Positions 27,472-36,430 of a stretch of 64,000 nt of DNA are shown in pieces; position 1 is the stretch's first letter, and every line of letters starts with the position of its first letter. A program made the translations under genes and the position numbers. Below the pieces are notes generated by a model. It saw only the letters and a program-made list of their open reading frames with translations. It had not been told where the DNA came from and made no database searches. Source of the stretch: VAZQ01 sp963817015 (GTDB lineage Bacteria > Pseudomonadota > Alphaproteobacteria > Rhizobiales > Xanthobacteraceae); NCBI GenBank assembly GCA_963817015.1, contig CAWFMV010000007.1, positions 806,001 to 870,000 of the forward strand. Direction: 5' to 3'.

Positions 27472-28235
27472 CGCGGCGCCGGCACCATGCCATTCTTCTG
27501 CACAGCCGGAGCAGCGGAGGGCTCGTTGATGAACTTGATGAACTGCCGCGCCGCATCGGCCTGCTTGGCCATCGGCGTGAGGGCTGTTGCGTAAACGATC
27601 GTGATATTCAGCTCGGCCGGCAGATCGCCGACGATGTCGATGCCCTGGATCGGCATCAGCTCGGCCGGCTGGTGAATGCCGATCTCGACATCGCCCTTGG
27701 CCACGCGGGCGCCAACCACGATGCCGGGCACGTTGGACATTTTTGACTTGAGCTGATCCGCGATGCCGAGCTTGGCGACGACGACCTTCGAGAAGTGCTC
27801 GCCACTCGGCCCGATGCTGTAGCCGATCGATTTGGCATCGAGCAGCGCCTGCTTCAGGGCGGCGGGCGTGCTGATGTCAGGCTTTTTCGTGCCTGTCCGC
27901 ACCGCCAGGCCGATGCGTGAGTGGAATGCGGGCGCGATCGTGCCGGCGTCGACCTTGCCAGCCGCCGCCAGCTCATTGAGGGCGGGCGGCCCGAGCAGGA
28001 TCATGTCGGCAAAGGTGCCTTCCTTGATCTTGGCGACAGCCGGGCCGGTGCCGAGAACCGTCATCGTGACCTTGTGGCCGGTGGCGCGCTCGAATGGTGC
28101 GGTCAGGTCGCGCAAGATGTACTCGACCGCGCCGGTGGTCATCAGGCTGATCTCGGCGGCGCGTGCGGTGTCTGCTGGAATGGCCGCATTGAGGCAATTC
28201 GCCGCTAACGCGACAACAATCGACCACGGGCGCAT
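27468..28235 (-). CDS. ModA-type substrate-binding protein A
   Basis: 255 residues. Signal peptide with VVALAANCLNAAIPADTARA, then AEISLMTTGAVEYILRDLTA, RIGLAVRTGTKKPDISTP, ALKQALLDAKSIGYS and EIGIHQPAELMPIQGIDIVG. This molybdate-binding-protein fold binds small oxyanions in ModA but many members take other anions; the binding-site residues here cannot be read with confidence. GGAGG precedes ATG 28235. ATGA overlap with binding protein 5. No ABC permease or ATPase follows. Confidence 0.86.
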   Translation of the reverse strand: MRPWSIVVALAANCLNAAIPADTARAAEISLMTTGAVEYILRDLTAPFERATGHKVTMTVLGTGPAVAKIKEGTFADMILLGPPALNELAAAGKVDAGTIAPAFHSRIGLAVRTGTKKPDISTPAALKQALLDAKSIGYSIGPSGEHFSKVVVAKLGIADQLKSKMSNVPGIVVGARVAKGDVEIGIHQPAELMPIQGIDIVGDLPAELNITIVYATALTPMAKQADAARQFIKFINEPSAAPAVQKNGMVPAPR

Positions 28236-28329
28236 GGCGTCCTCCCGATATGTTTGCGGTGAATAGCGAACGCGGCAGCATCCGCCGCTATTCGCTACTC
28301 GCCATTTGTTGTTTGCCTCTTCCGCGCGC

Positions 28330-29091
28330 TCAGCTCGCGGGCTCCATGCCCTTCTGCTTGTAGGCAGCGAGCGCCTCACCCGACGCGATGAACTTCGCAA
28401 ACGCCTTGGCGGCATCCATCTCCTTGGCCTTGGACGGGATGCCGACCGAGTAGCCGATGATCCGGTTCACATCCGCCGGCAGCGGTCCAACCAGGGTCAC
28501 GCCCGGCACCGGAACAAGCTCGGCGACCTGCTGGATGCCGATCTCGGCTTCGCCACTCGCCACTGCGGCCCCGACCGGCCGGCCGCTCACGATGACCGTC
28601 TTCGGCTTGAGCTGATCTGCAATGCCGAGCTTGGCGATCACGGTCGTGAAGAACTGACCGCTGGCGCCCTGGCTGTAGGCGACGTTCTTGGCGGCGAGCA
28701 GCGCAGCCTTCAGCGCCTCCGACGTGCTGATGTCGGGCTTGGGGGCGCCGGTGCGCACGCCGAGACCGACGCGCGACTGCATGACCTTGGCGCTGCTGCC
28801 GGCGGCAACGAGGCCGTCCTTGACCAGCGCGTCGACGGTCTCGTCGCCGGAGACGATGAGATCGATGTTGGCGCCGTCCTTGACGTCCTTGATGATTGCG
28901 GGTGCGGCCTTGATGCTGAGCGTGACCTTGTGCCCGCTCGCCTTCTCGAACATCGGTCCGAGCACGCCCATGACTTCCGGCAGTGGCCCGCCGGTCGCCA
29001 CGACTGTGATTTCCGCCGCTTGCGTCCCCGCCGTCAGCGCGGTCAAGCAGACCGCCGTTGCGAGGGCTGTGATCTTCGACCTGATCGTCAT
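28330..29091 (-). CDS. ModA-type substrate-binding protein B
   Basis: 253 residues from ATG 29091, preceded by GGGAGGAAGTC; the frame to 29130 is an unlikely extension. Signal peptide ITALATAVCLTALTAGTQA, then AEITVVATGGPLPEVMGVLG, KVTLSIKAAPAIIKDVKDGA, GLGVRTGAPKPDISTSEALK, and IGIQQVAELVPVPGVTLVG near the C-terminus. Paralogue of A and C. Predicted periplasmic. Gap of 94 bases to A and 54 to C, all on the minus strand. Confidence 0.87.
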   Translation of the reverse strand: MTIRSKITALATAVCLTALTAGTQAAEITVVATGGPLPEVMGVLGPMFEKASGHKVTLSIKAAPAIIKDVKDGANIDLIVSGDETVDALVKDGLVAAGSSAKVMQSRVGLGVRTGAPKPDISTSEALKAALLAAKNVAYSQGASGQFFTTVIAKLGIADQLKPKTVIVSGRPVGAAVASGEAEIGIQQVAELVPVPGVTLVGPLPADVNRIIGYSVGIPSKAKEMDAAKAFAKFIASGEALAAYKQKGMEPAS

Positions 29092-29145
29092 GACTTCCTC
29101 CCTTGTTTGACTGGTTTTGTACGAACGCACTTCAAGAAGCTGGCC

Positions 29146-29895
29146 TTAGCCCGGGTCGAGCCCTTTCGCCTTCAGCACCGAGCCGGTAGCGGGTGTCTTC
29201 AGGAACTGAATGAATGCCTTGCCGGCCGCGTCCTCGCGGCTCGTGGCACCTGTCGCAGCCACGTAAGTCGTGACGAGCTGCAGCTCCGCCGGAAACGGAC
29301 CGACGAGCTCGACGCCTTCGACCGGCAGAAGCTCGCTGATCTGCTGGATCGCAAGCTCGGCCTCGCCCTTGACCACGAAGTCCGCGAGCACGCCGCCAGG
29401 CAGCGTCCTGCTCTTGGCTTTCACCTCGCTGACGATGCCGAGGCGCTCGCAGACGGCGATGAAATGGACGCCGCTGGTTCCGACCGTCGCATAGGCGATC
29501 GCCTTAGCGTTGAGCATCGTGCGCTTGAAGGCCTCGACCGTGCTGATATCGGGTTTCGGAGCGCCCGTGCGAACCGCAATGCCGATGCGCGAATGCGCGA
29601 TGTCGCTGCGCGTTGAGATATCGAGCTTGCCCGCCTTGGCCACAGCGTCGATGCTGGGCGCGGGCACGACCGTCACATCGAAACTCTCACCGGTCTCCAT
29701 GTCCCGCTGCAGGAATGCGGAGGTGCCATAGCGGATCGAGAGCTTGTGGCCGGTTGCGCGCTCGAATTGGGGCGCGAGGTCGTGCACGGCTTCCTTCACG
29801 CCGTTCGAGATCAAAAGTTTCAGCTCTGCCGCACCGGCGTCGCCCGCCATGCCAATCGCGAGAACGACGAGACCAGCTGCAAAAATGTTCTTCAT
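29146..29895 (-). CDS. ModA-type substrate-binding protein C
   Basis: 249 residues from ATG 29895, with GAAGGAATTC upstream. Signal peptide FAAGLVVLAIGMAGDAGA, then AELKLLISNGVKEAVHDLAP, GTSAFLQRDMETGESFDVTV, IGIAVRTGAPKPDISTVEAF and LAIQQISELLPVEGVELVG. The SNGVKEAVHDLAPQFERA start is closest to the signal-less protein at 16155. First gene of the run C - B - A - protein 5. Confidence 0.87.
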   Translation of the reverse strand: MKNIFAAGLVVLAIGMAGDAGAAELKLLISNGVKEAVHDLAPQFERATGHKLSIRYGTSAFLQRDMETGESFDVTVVPAPSIDAVAKAGKLDISTRSDIAHSRIGIAVRTGAPKPDISTVEAFKRTMLNAKAIAYATVGTSGVHFIAVCERLGIVSEVKAKSRTLPGGVLADFVVKGEAELAIQQISELLPVEGVELVGPFPAELQLVTTYVAATGATSREDAAGKAFIQFLKTPATGSVLKAKGLDPG

Positions 29896-30010
29896 TTGAG
29901 AATTCCTTCGGGGGACGATTACATCCCTATCCTGTGTGGGCTTCAAGCCCCGTCGGCCATGGAAAGGTCGGCGATGCAAAGAACGGATCGAGGTAGCGAG
30001 CGGCCGTGGT

Positions 30011-30511
30011 CTACCAGACCCCCGGGATCCATCGTTTCACGCGCGAACGATAGGCCGCGTACTCGGTGCCGAAAATTTTCTCGAGCCGCGCCTCGTCGTG
30101 CAGCACCCGGCGATGAAACCAGATCGCGCGGCCGGCGAGCACGATCAGCGCAAACCACGACCAGAACGTGATCGCGAGGCCGGTGAGAAAGATGAGATGG
30201 CCGAGATACATCGGGTTGCGCGTGAACCGATAGGGGCCGAAGTCGATGATGCGCTCGTGGCGGCACCTCCATGCCGGGAGTGCCGCCGGCGCGCGGATGG
30301 CGATAGCGCCCGACCAGAAGATATTGCAGATAGCCCCAGGCCATGAGCGGCAGCGCCCCAGGGCACGACGGTGAGTCGGCCGCCATGGAGCGCAAGCTCG
30401 AACGCGATCACTGCCAGCGGGCATAGGATGAAGGTCGCACCGGCGTGCGGCCGAGCCAGCGCAGAGGCGATTGACGATCGTATCGTGATTGCCTGGTTCC
30501 GCTTCGGCCAT
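30011..30511 (-). pseudogene. Isoprenylcysteine/phospholipid methyltransferase-type membrane protein, three frameshifts
   Basis: About 165 residues after correction, beginning MAEAEPGNHDTIVNRLALAR. Membrane segments are visible (TFILCPLAVIAFELAL, ALPLMAWGYLQYLLVG, LGHLIFLTGLAITFWSWFAL, IVLAGRAIWF). The motif GPYRFTRNPMYLGH and the following HDEARLEKIFGTEYAAYRSR are the signature of the ICMT/PEMT-like methyltransferases. Extra bases near 30452, 30357 and 30262 break the frame. Substrate unknown. Divergent from binding protein 6. Confidence 0.75.
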
Positions 30512-30590
30512 TCAAGCGCTCGCGCCGTTTCGTCGCCTTGTCGATGCCCCCGTCTGGCGGCTATCGTCGCGCTCAACAAGGGAGGACTCC

Positions 30591-31678
30591 ATGCTCTCGC
30601 TCCGCGTGCAAGCCATCGTGCTGGGAGCCTGCGTCGCGTTTGCAGCGGCAGCGTCGGACGGGCGCGCGCAGGAGCCGTTCTACAAGGGCAAGCGCCTCAC
30701 TGTGCTCATCAATTTCGCAGCCGGCGGGCCGGCCGACATCGAAGGCCGCATCTTCGCGAAATATCTGGTCAAGCACATCGACGGGGCGCCCAGCCTGGTA
30801 GTGCAGAACATGGATGGCGCCGGTGGCCTGATCGGCGCTCAATATCTGGGCGAGATCGCGCCCAAGGACGGCACCGTGCTTGGCGCGCTCACCGGCACCG
30901 CCTGGATCTATGCCAGCGACCCGGAGCGCTGGCGCGTCGATTTCCGCAACTACGAGTTTGTCGCCCGTCAGCCCAGCACGACGATCCACTTCGTGCGCAC
31001 CGATGTGCCGCCCGGCATCAAGGAGCCGACCGACATTGTAAAGGCGAAAGGCCTGATCGCCGGCGGGCTGAGCGCCGACACCTCGAAGGACCTGCGGTTG
31101 CGCATGGGACTCGACATGCTGGGCGTGCCGTACCAGTACGTCACCGGCTATCGCTCGAGTCCCGCCGGCGCGGCTCGCGCTCGCGCGCGGCGAGATTCAC
31201 ATGTTCTCCGGAATCGCCGCCGAGCTACCGCTCGGTGGTGGTGCCGCAGCTGATCACGCCCGGGACTGCGATCCCGGTGTTCTATGACGAGATCGCCGAT
31301 CCGCCGCCGGCGTCGAAACAGCTGGAAGGGCTCGCGATCCCGTCGTTCCCGCAGCTCTACAAAAAGATCAAAGGCACCGCGCCGGCGGGCGAGCTCTGGA
31401 ATGCCTACCGCACGCTGTTTGCGATGAACAATGCGATGCTGCGGCTCGTTGTGCTGCCGCCGGGGGCGCCGCGCGCCGCCTACGATGCGCTCAGCAAGGC
31501 GGTCACGAAGCTCGCGGATGACAAGGAGTTCGCGGACGAGTCCATGAAGGTGATGGAGTTCATCCCGGAATACGAGACTGCGCCCGACATGAGCCAGCAG
31601 ATCCGCGCCATGCTGGTCGCCTCGCCAGAGATGCGCAAGTACATCAACGACTATACGCGCAACGTGCCGAAACGTTAG
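30591..31678 (+). pseudogene. Bug/TctC-type substrate-binding protein 6, two frameshifts
   Basis: About 361 residues. Signal peptide AIVLGACVAFAAAASDGRAQ, then EPFYKGKRLTVLINFAAGGP, KYLVKHIDGAPSLVVQNMDG, and LDMLGVPYQYVTGYRSSP. Two extra bases, near 31165 (AGTCCCGCCGG) and 31213, break an otherwise excellent match to proteins 4 and 7. The C-terminal half runs VPQLITPGTAIPVFYDEIAD to NDYTRNVPKR. GGGAGGA precedes ATG 30591. Protein 7 starts 14 bases after the stop: a tandem pair. Confidence 0.83.
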
Positions 31679-31692
31679 TGCGCGAGGCCGCC

Positions 31693-32785
31693 ATGGGTTC
31701 GATCCGCGTGCATCACATCTCTGCTTGGCGCCTGCATCGCGTCCGCAGCCACCAGCGCTGCCGCGCAGGAGCCGTTCTACAAAGGCAAGCGGATCACGAT
31801 CTTGATCAACTTTGCGGCCGGCGGGCCGACCGATATCGAAGGCCGCCTGTTCGCCAAGCATCTCGCCAGCACATCGACGGGCAGCCCAACGTGCTGGTGC
31901 AGAACATGGATGGCGCGGGCGGCGTCGTGGGCGCGAGCTATCTCGGCGAGGTCGCCCCCAAGGACGGCACCGCGATGGGCTATCTCAGCGGCACGTCCTG
32001 GATCTATGTGAGCGAGCCGGAGCGCTTTCGCGTTGACTTCAGGAGCTACGAGTTCATCGCTTATCAGCCCGGCACCACGGTGCACTTCGTGCGCACCGAC
32101 GTGCCGCCGGGCATCAAGCAGCCGGCCGACATCGTGAAGGCGCAGCGGCCTCATCGCCGGCGGCCTGAGCATCGACACCTCGAAGGACCTGCGGCTGCGG
32201 CATGGGCCTCGATATGCTGGGCGTGCCGCCTTACAAATACGTCACCGGCTATCGTTCGAGCCCGCCGGCGCGGCTCGCGCTCCAGCGCGGCGAGATCAAC
32301 ATGTTCTCGGAATCGCCGCCGAGCTACCGCGCCGTGGTCGAGCCGCAGCTCGTCAAAAGTGGGCGTTGCGATTCCAGTCTGGTGGGACGATGTGAGCCTC
32401 GCCGATCCGCCGCCGCCGCAGAAGCAGATGGAAGGGCTCGCCATTCCATCGCTGCCGCAGCTCCATCGGCAGGTGAAAGGCGCCGCGCCGTCAGGCCAGC
32501 TCTGGGAGGCCTACAAGACCTTGTTCGAGATCAACTCGACGCTGCAGCGCCTGATCGTGCTGCCGCCAGGCGCGCCGCGCGCCGCCTATGACGCACTCAG
32601 CAAGGCGATCGAGCGCCTCAACCACGACAAGGATTTTGCCGCCGAGGCCACCAAGGTGATCGAGTTCGCGCCCGACTATCCGACCGCGCCCGACATGAGC
32701 CAGAAGGTGCGCGCGATGATCCAGGCAACGCCGCGAGATGCGCACGTTCATCAACGACTACATGCGCAACGTGCCAAAGAATTGA
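31693..32785 (+). pseudogene. Bug/TctC-type substrate-binding protein 7, about six frameshifts
   Basis: About 362 residues after correction. The corrected signal peptide is LLGACIASAATSAAAQ, followed by EPFYKGKRITILINFAAGGP, HIDGQPNVLVQNMDGAGGVV and SWIYVSEPERFRVDFRSYEF. Breaks lie near 31725, 31866 (this one is a lost base), 32142, 32197, 32355 and 32731. With the last corrected, the end reads RTFINDYMRNVPKN and stops at 32785, only 6 bases from the stop of the convergent cupin gene. Close paralogue of 6. The apparent longer frame to 32889 is an artefact of the final break. Confidence 0.8.
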
Positions 32786-32791
32786 TCGCGG

Positions 32792-33664
32792 CTACTCTGC
32801 CGCCACCGCCGTCATCTCCGGCTGCACCGCCATGTCGCGCAGGTCGGGCAATCCGAAATAGAGAAGCTCGACCTCGCTCGTCGCCGTGATTGCGGCATCC
32901 TCGCCATGCTCGAGGAACACGGTCGTGAACGGCCGCAGCGGCGTTCCATTGACCGAGCCCTCGCCACGATAGGCCACGTACACGCCGCGTCCTGACGCGT
33001 GCAGCGTGGCGCCGGCATCGACGCGATAGAAGCCCGCTTGCGCCCGCCGCTCGGTGAAGATGCCAAGCGTCTTCTCGCTCACGCCCGGCTGGTCCGCCAG
33101 CGCGACCCAGTCGAAATGGGTGCCGTCCATCATGATCGGCCCGGGATAGCGCGGCTTCGGATATTCGAGCGGCCGGCCATTCACGTGCGACCAGATCGCC
33201 TCGTAGCCGTCCATGTTGCGCTTGCCAGGTGCTCCGTCATTGCGACGGAACACGCCGCCCTCGAAGGTGCCGAGTGCCTGCAGCTCGTCCATACCCTGCT
33301 TGACTTCCTTGCGCGAGAGATAGCCTGCGCCGCTCGCGCCGCCGAACTGCAGCACGATGGTGGTGGCGTTGCCTTCGCTGGTCTGCGGGCCGTAGGAGGC
33401 GCCTTCCGGGAAATAGCCGACCATGCCGGCCCGCATGGTGCCGTCGCGGGCGAAGTCGAGATCGCCCTCGAGCTGGAAGCGGAACTGCTCGAAATTGTGC
33501 CGGTGCCGCGGCGAGAGGAAGTCCTTGTCGCTCCGACCCATGGAAAGCTGGAAATTATCGCGCCGTCCGGGCGCGCCTTCCATCAGGTTGCGGAAATGGA
33601 ACATGCCGCCGCGATGCTCCAGCCCGCGCGTCCACGGCAGCTCGTCGCCCTGCACGATTTTCAT
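32792..33664 (-). CDS. Cupin-domain protein (cupin 3)
   Basis: 290 residues, intact, with room for two cupin barrels. Motif 1 is SPRHRHNFEQFRFQLEGDLD (His, His, Glu). The second half has RVDAGATLHASGRGVYVAYR and FLEHGEDAAI, where the metal ligands look degraded. CAGGAGGAAACG precedes ATG 33664. It closes a minus-strand operon with binding protein 8 (19-base gap) and TPP enzyme copy 2. Reaction unknown; the N-terminal barrel is probably the catalytic one. Confidence 0.85.
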   Translation of the reverse strand: MKIVQGDELPWTRGLEHRGGMFHFRNLMEGAPGRRDNFQLSMGRSDKDFLSPRHRHNFEQFRFQLEGDLDFARDGTMRAGMVGYFPEGASYGPQTSEGNATTIVLQFGGASGAGYLSRKEVKQGMDELQALGTFEGGVFRRNDGAPGKRNMDGYEAIWSHVNGRPLEYPKPRYPGPIMMDGTHFDWVALADQPGVSEKTLGIFTERRAQAGFYRVDAGATLHASGRGVYVAYRGEGSVNGTPLRPFTTVFLEHGEDAAITATSEVELLYFGLPDLRDMAVQPEMTAVAAE

Positions 33665-33683
33665 CGTTTCCTCCTGATCCGGT

Positions 33684-34694
33684 TCAATTCTGTCCGGTCA
33701 ATTCCTTGTAGGTCTTCGACACATCCGGCGTCGCGCTCTTGATGATGTCCGCGTACAGCGCATGGAGCCTGGCGCCGTCGAGCGGTGCGTCGGCGGGCTC
33801 GCCGATGGTGTTGGCCTCATCCAGAAATGCCTTGTCGCGCGCCATCGCGATGAACGCCTTGCGCAGCACCTCGACGCGATCCTGCGGCACCTCGGGCGGC
33901 GCCACGAACGGCATGCCGGTCGCCGACGGCGCCGCGATGATGCGCGCCAGCTGCTTCGCCGGCAACGACACGATGTCCTCGAGCACCGGCAGGTCGGCGA
34001 CCTCATGCAGCGTCTGAAACAAGCGCACCACCTGCTTGTCGACGAGGTCGGGGCGACGCGCGAAACTCGCGAGGTTGGTGAGGATCGCGTGCGCTTCGCT
34101 CTTTTCGATCGCATTCACGATCGCGGCGGTGCCTTGATAGCCGGTCACGACCTGGATCGGATAGCCCTCGGAGGCGAGCAGCTTCGGCGCCGAGGACGTG
34201 ATGGTGTTGGGCGTGAGCGCGCCGAACACGATCTTGTCGCGGCGCGCCTTGAGGGCTGCCATCGAGCGCACACCGAGATCGCCCCTGATCCAGGCGAAGT
34301 TGTTTCCAGGCCCGGTGCTGCCGATGTAGTTGAACTTGAGCGCGTCGAACTGGGCACCCTGCAATTGCAATGCGGGATGCAGCACCCAGTCGCGGCCGGG
34401 CAGGCCAAGCACGAGGCCGGTGCGCTCGGCGCGTGCATAGAGGTGATTGGCGGCGCCGAGCCCGCCCGCGCCCTGCATGTTCTGCACGATGACATTGGGC
34501 GCGCCCGGAATGAAACGGGGCAGATGACGTGCGATCAGACGCGCGCCGGCATCGACTCCGCCGCCGGGCGGGAATCCGCAGATGATCGCGACGGTCTTGC
34601 CGGCGAAGTAGTCCTCGGCGGTGGCGTGCTGTGCGCCACCGCAGATCAAAATCGCTGCGATAGCAGCCGCCAGAGCCCGTGCGCATCTGGCCAT
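33684..34694 (-). CDS. Bug/TctC-type substrate-binding protein 8
   Basis: 336 residues, intact. Signal peptide ALAAAIAAILICGGAQHATA, then EDYFAGKTVAIICGFPPGGG, VDAGARLIARHLPRFIPGAP, NVIVQNMQGAGGLGAANHLY and FNYIGSTGPGNNFAWI. The GFPPGGGVD loop takes the place of the INFAAGGP or IGYSVGGG loop of the others, so the ligand may differ. GGGAGAGCGAC precedes ATG 34694. It lies 23 bases after TPP enzyme copy 2 and just before cupin 3: one operon. Confidence 0.9.
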   Translation of the reverse strand: MARCARALAAAIAAILICGGAQHATAEDYFAGKTVAIICGFPPGGGVDAGARLIARHLPRFIPGAPNVIVQNMQGAGGLGAANHLYARAERTGLVLGLPGRDWVLHPALQLQGAQFDALKFNYIGSTGPGNNFAWIRGDLGVRSMAALKARRDKIVFGALTPNTITSSAPKLLASEGYPIQVVTGYQGTAAIVNAIEKSEAHAILTNLASFARRPDLVDKQVVRLFQTLHEVADLPVLEDIVSLPAKQLARIIAAPSATGMPFVAPPEVPQDRVEVLRKAFIAMARDKAFLDEANTIGEPADAPLDGARLHALYADIIKSATPDVSKTYKELTGQN

Positions 34695-34717
34695 GTCGCT
34701 CTCCCGCGGCGTTACGC

Positions 34718-36430
34718 TTAGCGCCGCATCTGCGTCATCACGTTAAGCGTTGCCGGCGTGCCGGAGCGCACCTTGTCGAACGCGCGCTTGAGCGCGGGCT
34801 TCACATCGCCTGCAGTCTCCACCTTCTCGCCATAGCCTCCGCAGGTCTCCACCACCTTCTCGAAGTCGGGTGACGGCTTGAGCTCTGTGAGCGGCATCGA
34901 GTTGGCCTTGGAGGCCTTGCCGTCCGGATAGACATCGAGCGTCGACTGCCGTACCGCGCCCCACATCAGGTTGTTGGTGATGATCGTGAGGGTGGGCAGG
35001 CTCTCGGCGCGGCCGACGTAATGATAGGGCAGCGGGTTGCCGAACATGTAGGAGCCATCGCCCACGGTCGTGATCACTTCGCGCTCGGGCGCCGCGAGCT
35101 TGGCGCCTAGCGCAGCGCCGAGGCCGAAGCCGAGACCACCCGAAAGAAGGTTGCCCATGTACGAGCGCGGCGCGGTGAGATCGAGCTGCGCCAGCGGCAC
35201 GCCGAGCTCGCTGATCACGATCGCGTCTTTCGCCTTCACTTCGTTCAGGCAGTGTGCGAGCCAGGCGAGGTGCACCGGCGACTGATCCTTCACCTGATCG
35301 ATCAGCTTGCGGCGGCGCGCCTGGATGTCGTCGCGTGCAGCCGCCACGGTCTTGCGTCGGCCATCGGCGGCGCCGTTCTTGCTCTTGGGCAGGCCGGCGA
35401 GGCATTCGCGCAGCAGGCGTAGCCCCGCGCAGGGGTCGCCCGCGATGAGGAGATCGGCCTCCATTTCGCGGAACGGATAACGCGTCGCCAGCGGATCGCT
35501 GGACATGTGGATGATCTTGGCATCGCGGCGCGGTCCGCCGCTCTTCGGGATCCACGGCACCACGCTGTCGAGCACCACGATCACGTCAGCTTTGGCGACC
35601 CAGTGGCCAGCCTCGAATCCGAGGTGCATCGGATGGTCAGTCGGCAGGTTGAAGTCGCGCGCCTCGGCCTGCACCACCGGCAGTGCAAACTCGTTCGCAA
35701 GCGCCGCGAGCTCGGTCACCGCGTTGGGGTCGCGCCCGACGGTCGAGGTCACGATCAGCGGAAACTCGGCCTTGGCGATCAGGCTCGCGGCTTCCTCAAT
35801 GATGCGGCGTGAAGGCTCCGGTGAGGCAACGCCAAGCGGGCGCACGGTGTCGCGCCGGGCATGCGTGGCCGGATTGGCAAGCACCTCGCGCGGCAGCGTG
35901 AGGTAGACCGGGCCGCGCGGCTCGGTCATCGCGATGTCGAGCGCGCGGTCGACCACTGCGTCGACCGGCTGGCCATCGCGCAACTCGTAATCCCATTTCA
36001 CGAACTCGCGAACCATGCCGCCCTGGTCGAACGATTCCTGGCCCCAGTGGATTGAGCGGTTGCGGGAGGCGACGTGCCCAGTCTCGGTAATCGGCGTACG
36101 GCCAGCTGCGAGCAGCACCGGAACGTTGTCGCGGGCGGCGTTCATCAACCCGCAGATGGCGTTAGCAGTGCCGACGGTAACGTGCACCATGACAGCCGCC
36201 GGCTTGCCGCAGGTTCGGTAGTAACCATGCGCCATTGCCATCGCGACGTTTTCGTGCGGAACCGTAAGGAAGCGCGGATATTTGGCGCCATTGCCGCCAT
36301 GGCGGCTGATCGCCTCGACAATCGGGGCGAAGTCTGTGCCCGCATTGGCAAATACGTAATCGATACCGCGCTCGCCGAGCCTCGCCAGGTAAGCTTCGGC
36401 GGTCATTTCCTTGGGAGTTTCGTTACTCAC
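34718..36430 (-). CDS. Thiamine-diphosphate-dependent enzyme, acetolactate-synthase-like (copy 2)
   Basis: 570 residues, intact. TPP-binding N domain with the activating Glu in VPHENVAMAMAHGYYRTCGK; central domain about 195-330; C domain with TTVGDGSYMFGNPLPY and IITNNLMWGAVR, the GDG...NN cofactor motif. Family reactions are decarboxylation or carboligation of 2-oxo acids, or oxalyl-CoA cleavage. No FAD site or regulatory subunit gene is seen, so true acetolactate synthase is unlikely. It heads the operon TPP enzyme - binding protein 8 - cupin 3. Only moderately similar to copy 1. Confidence 0.9.
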   Translation of the reverse strand: MSNETPKEMTAEAYLARLGERGIDYVFANAGTDFAPIVEAISRHGGNGAKYPRFLTVPHENVAMAMAHGYYRTCGKPAAVMVHVTVGTANAICGLMNAARDNVPVLLAAGRTPITETGHVASRNRSIHWGQESFDQGGMVREFVKWDYELRDGQPVDAVVDRALDIAMTEPRGPVYLTLPREVLANPATHARRDTVRPLGVASPEPSRRIIEEAASLIAKAEFPLIVTSTVGRDPNAVTELAALANEFALPVVQAEARDFNLPTDHPMHLGFEAGHWVAKADVIVVLDSVVPWIPKSGGPRRDAKIIHMSSDPLATRYPFREMEADLLIAGDPCAGLRLLRECLAGLPKSKNGAADGRRKTVAAARDDIQARRRKLIDQVKDQSPVHLAWLAHCLNEVKAKDAIVISELGVPLAQLDLTAPRSYMGNLLSGGLGFGLGAALGAKLAAPEREVITTVGDGSYMFGNPLPYHYVGRAESLPTLTIITNNLMWGAVRQSTLDVYPDGKASKANSMPLTELKPSPDFEKVVETCGGYGEKVETAGDVKPALKRAFDKVRSGTPATLNVMTQMRR

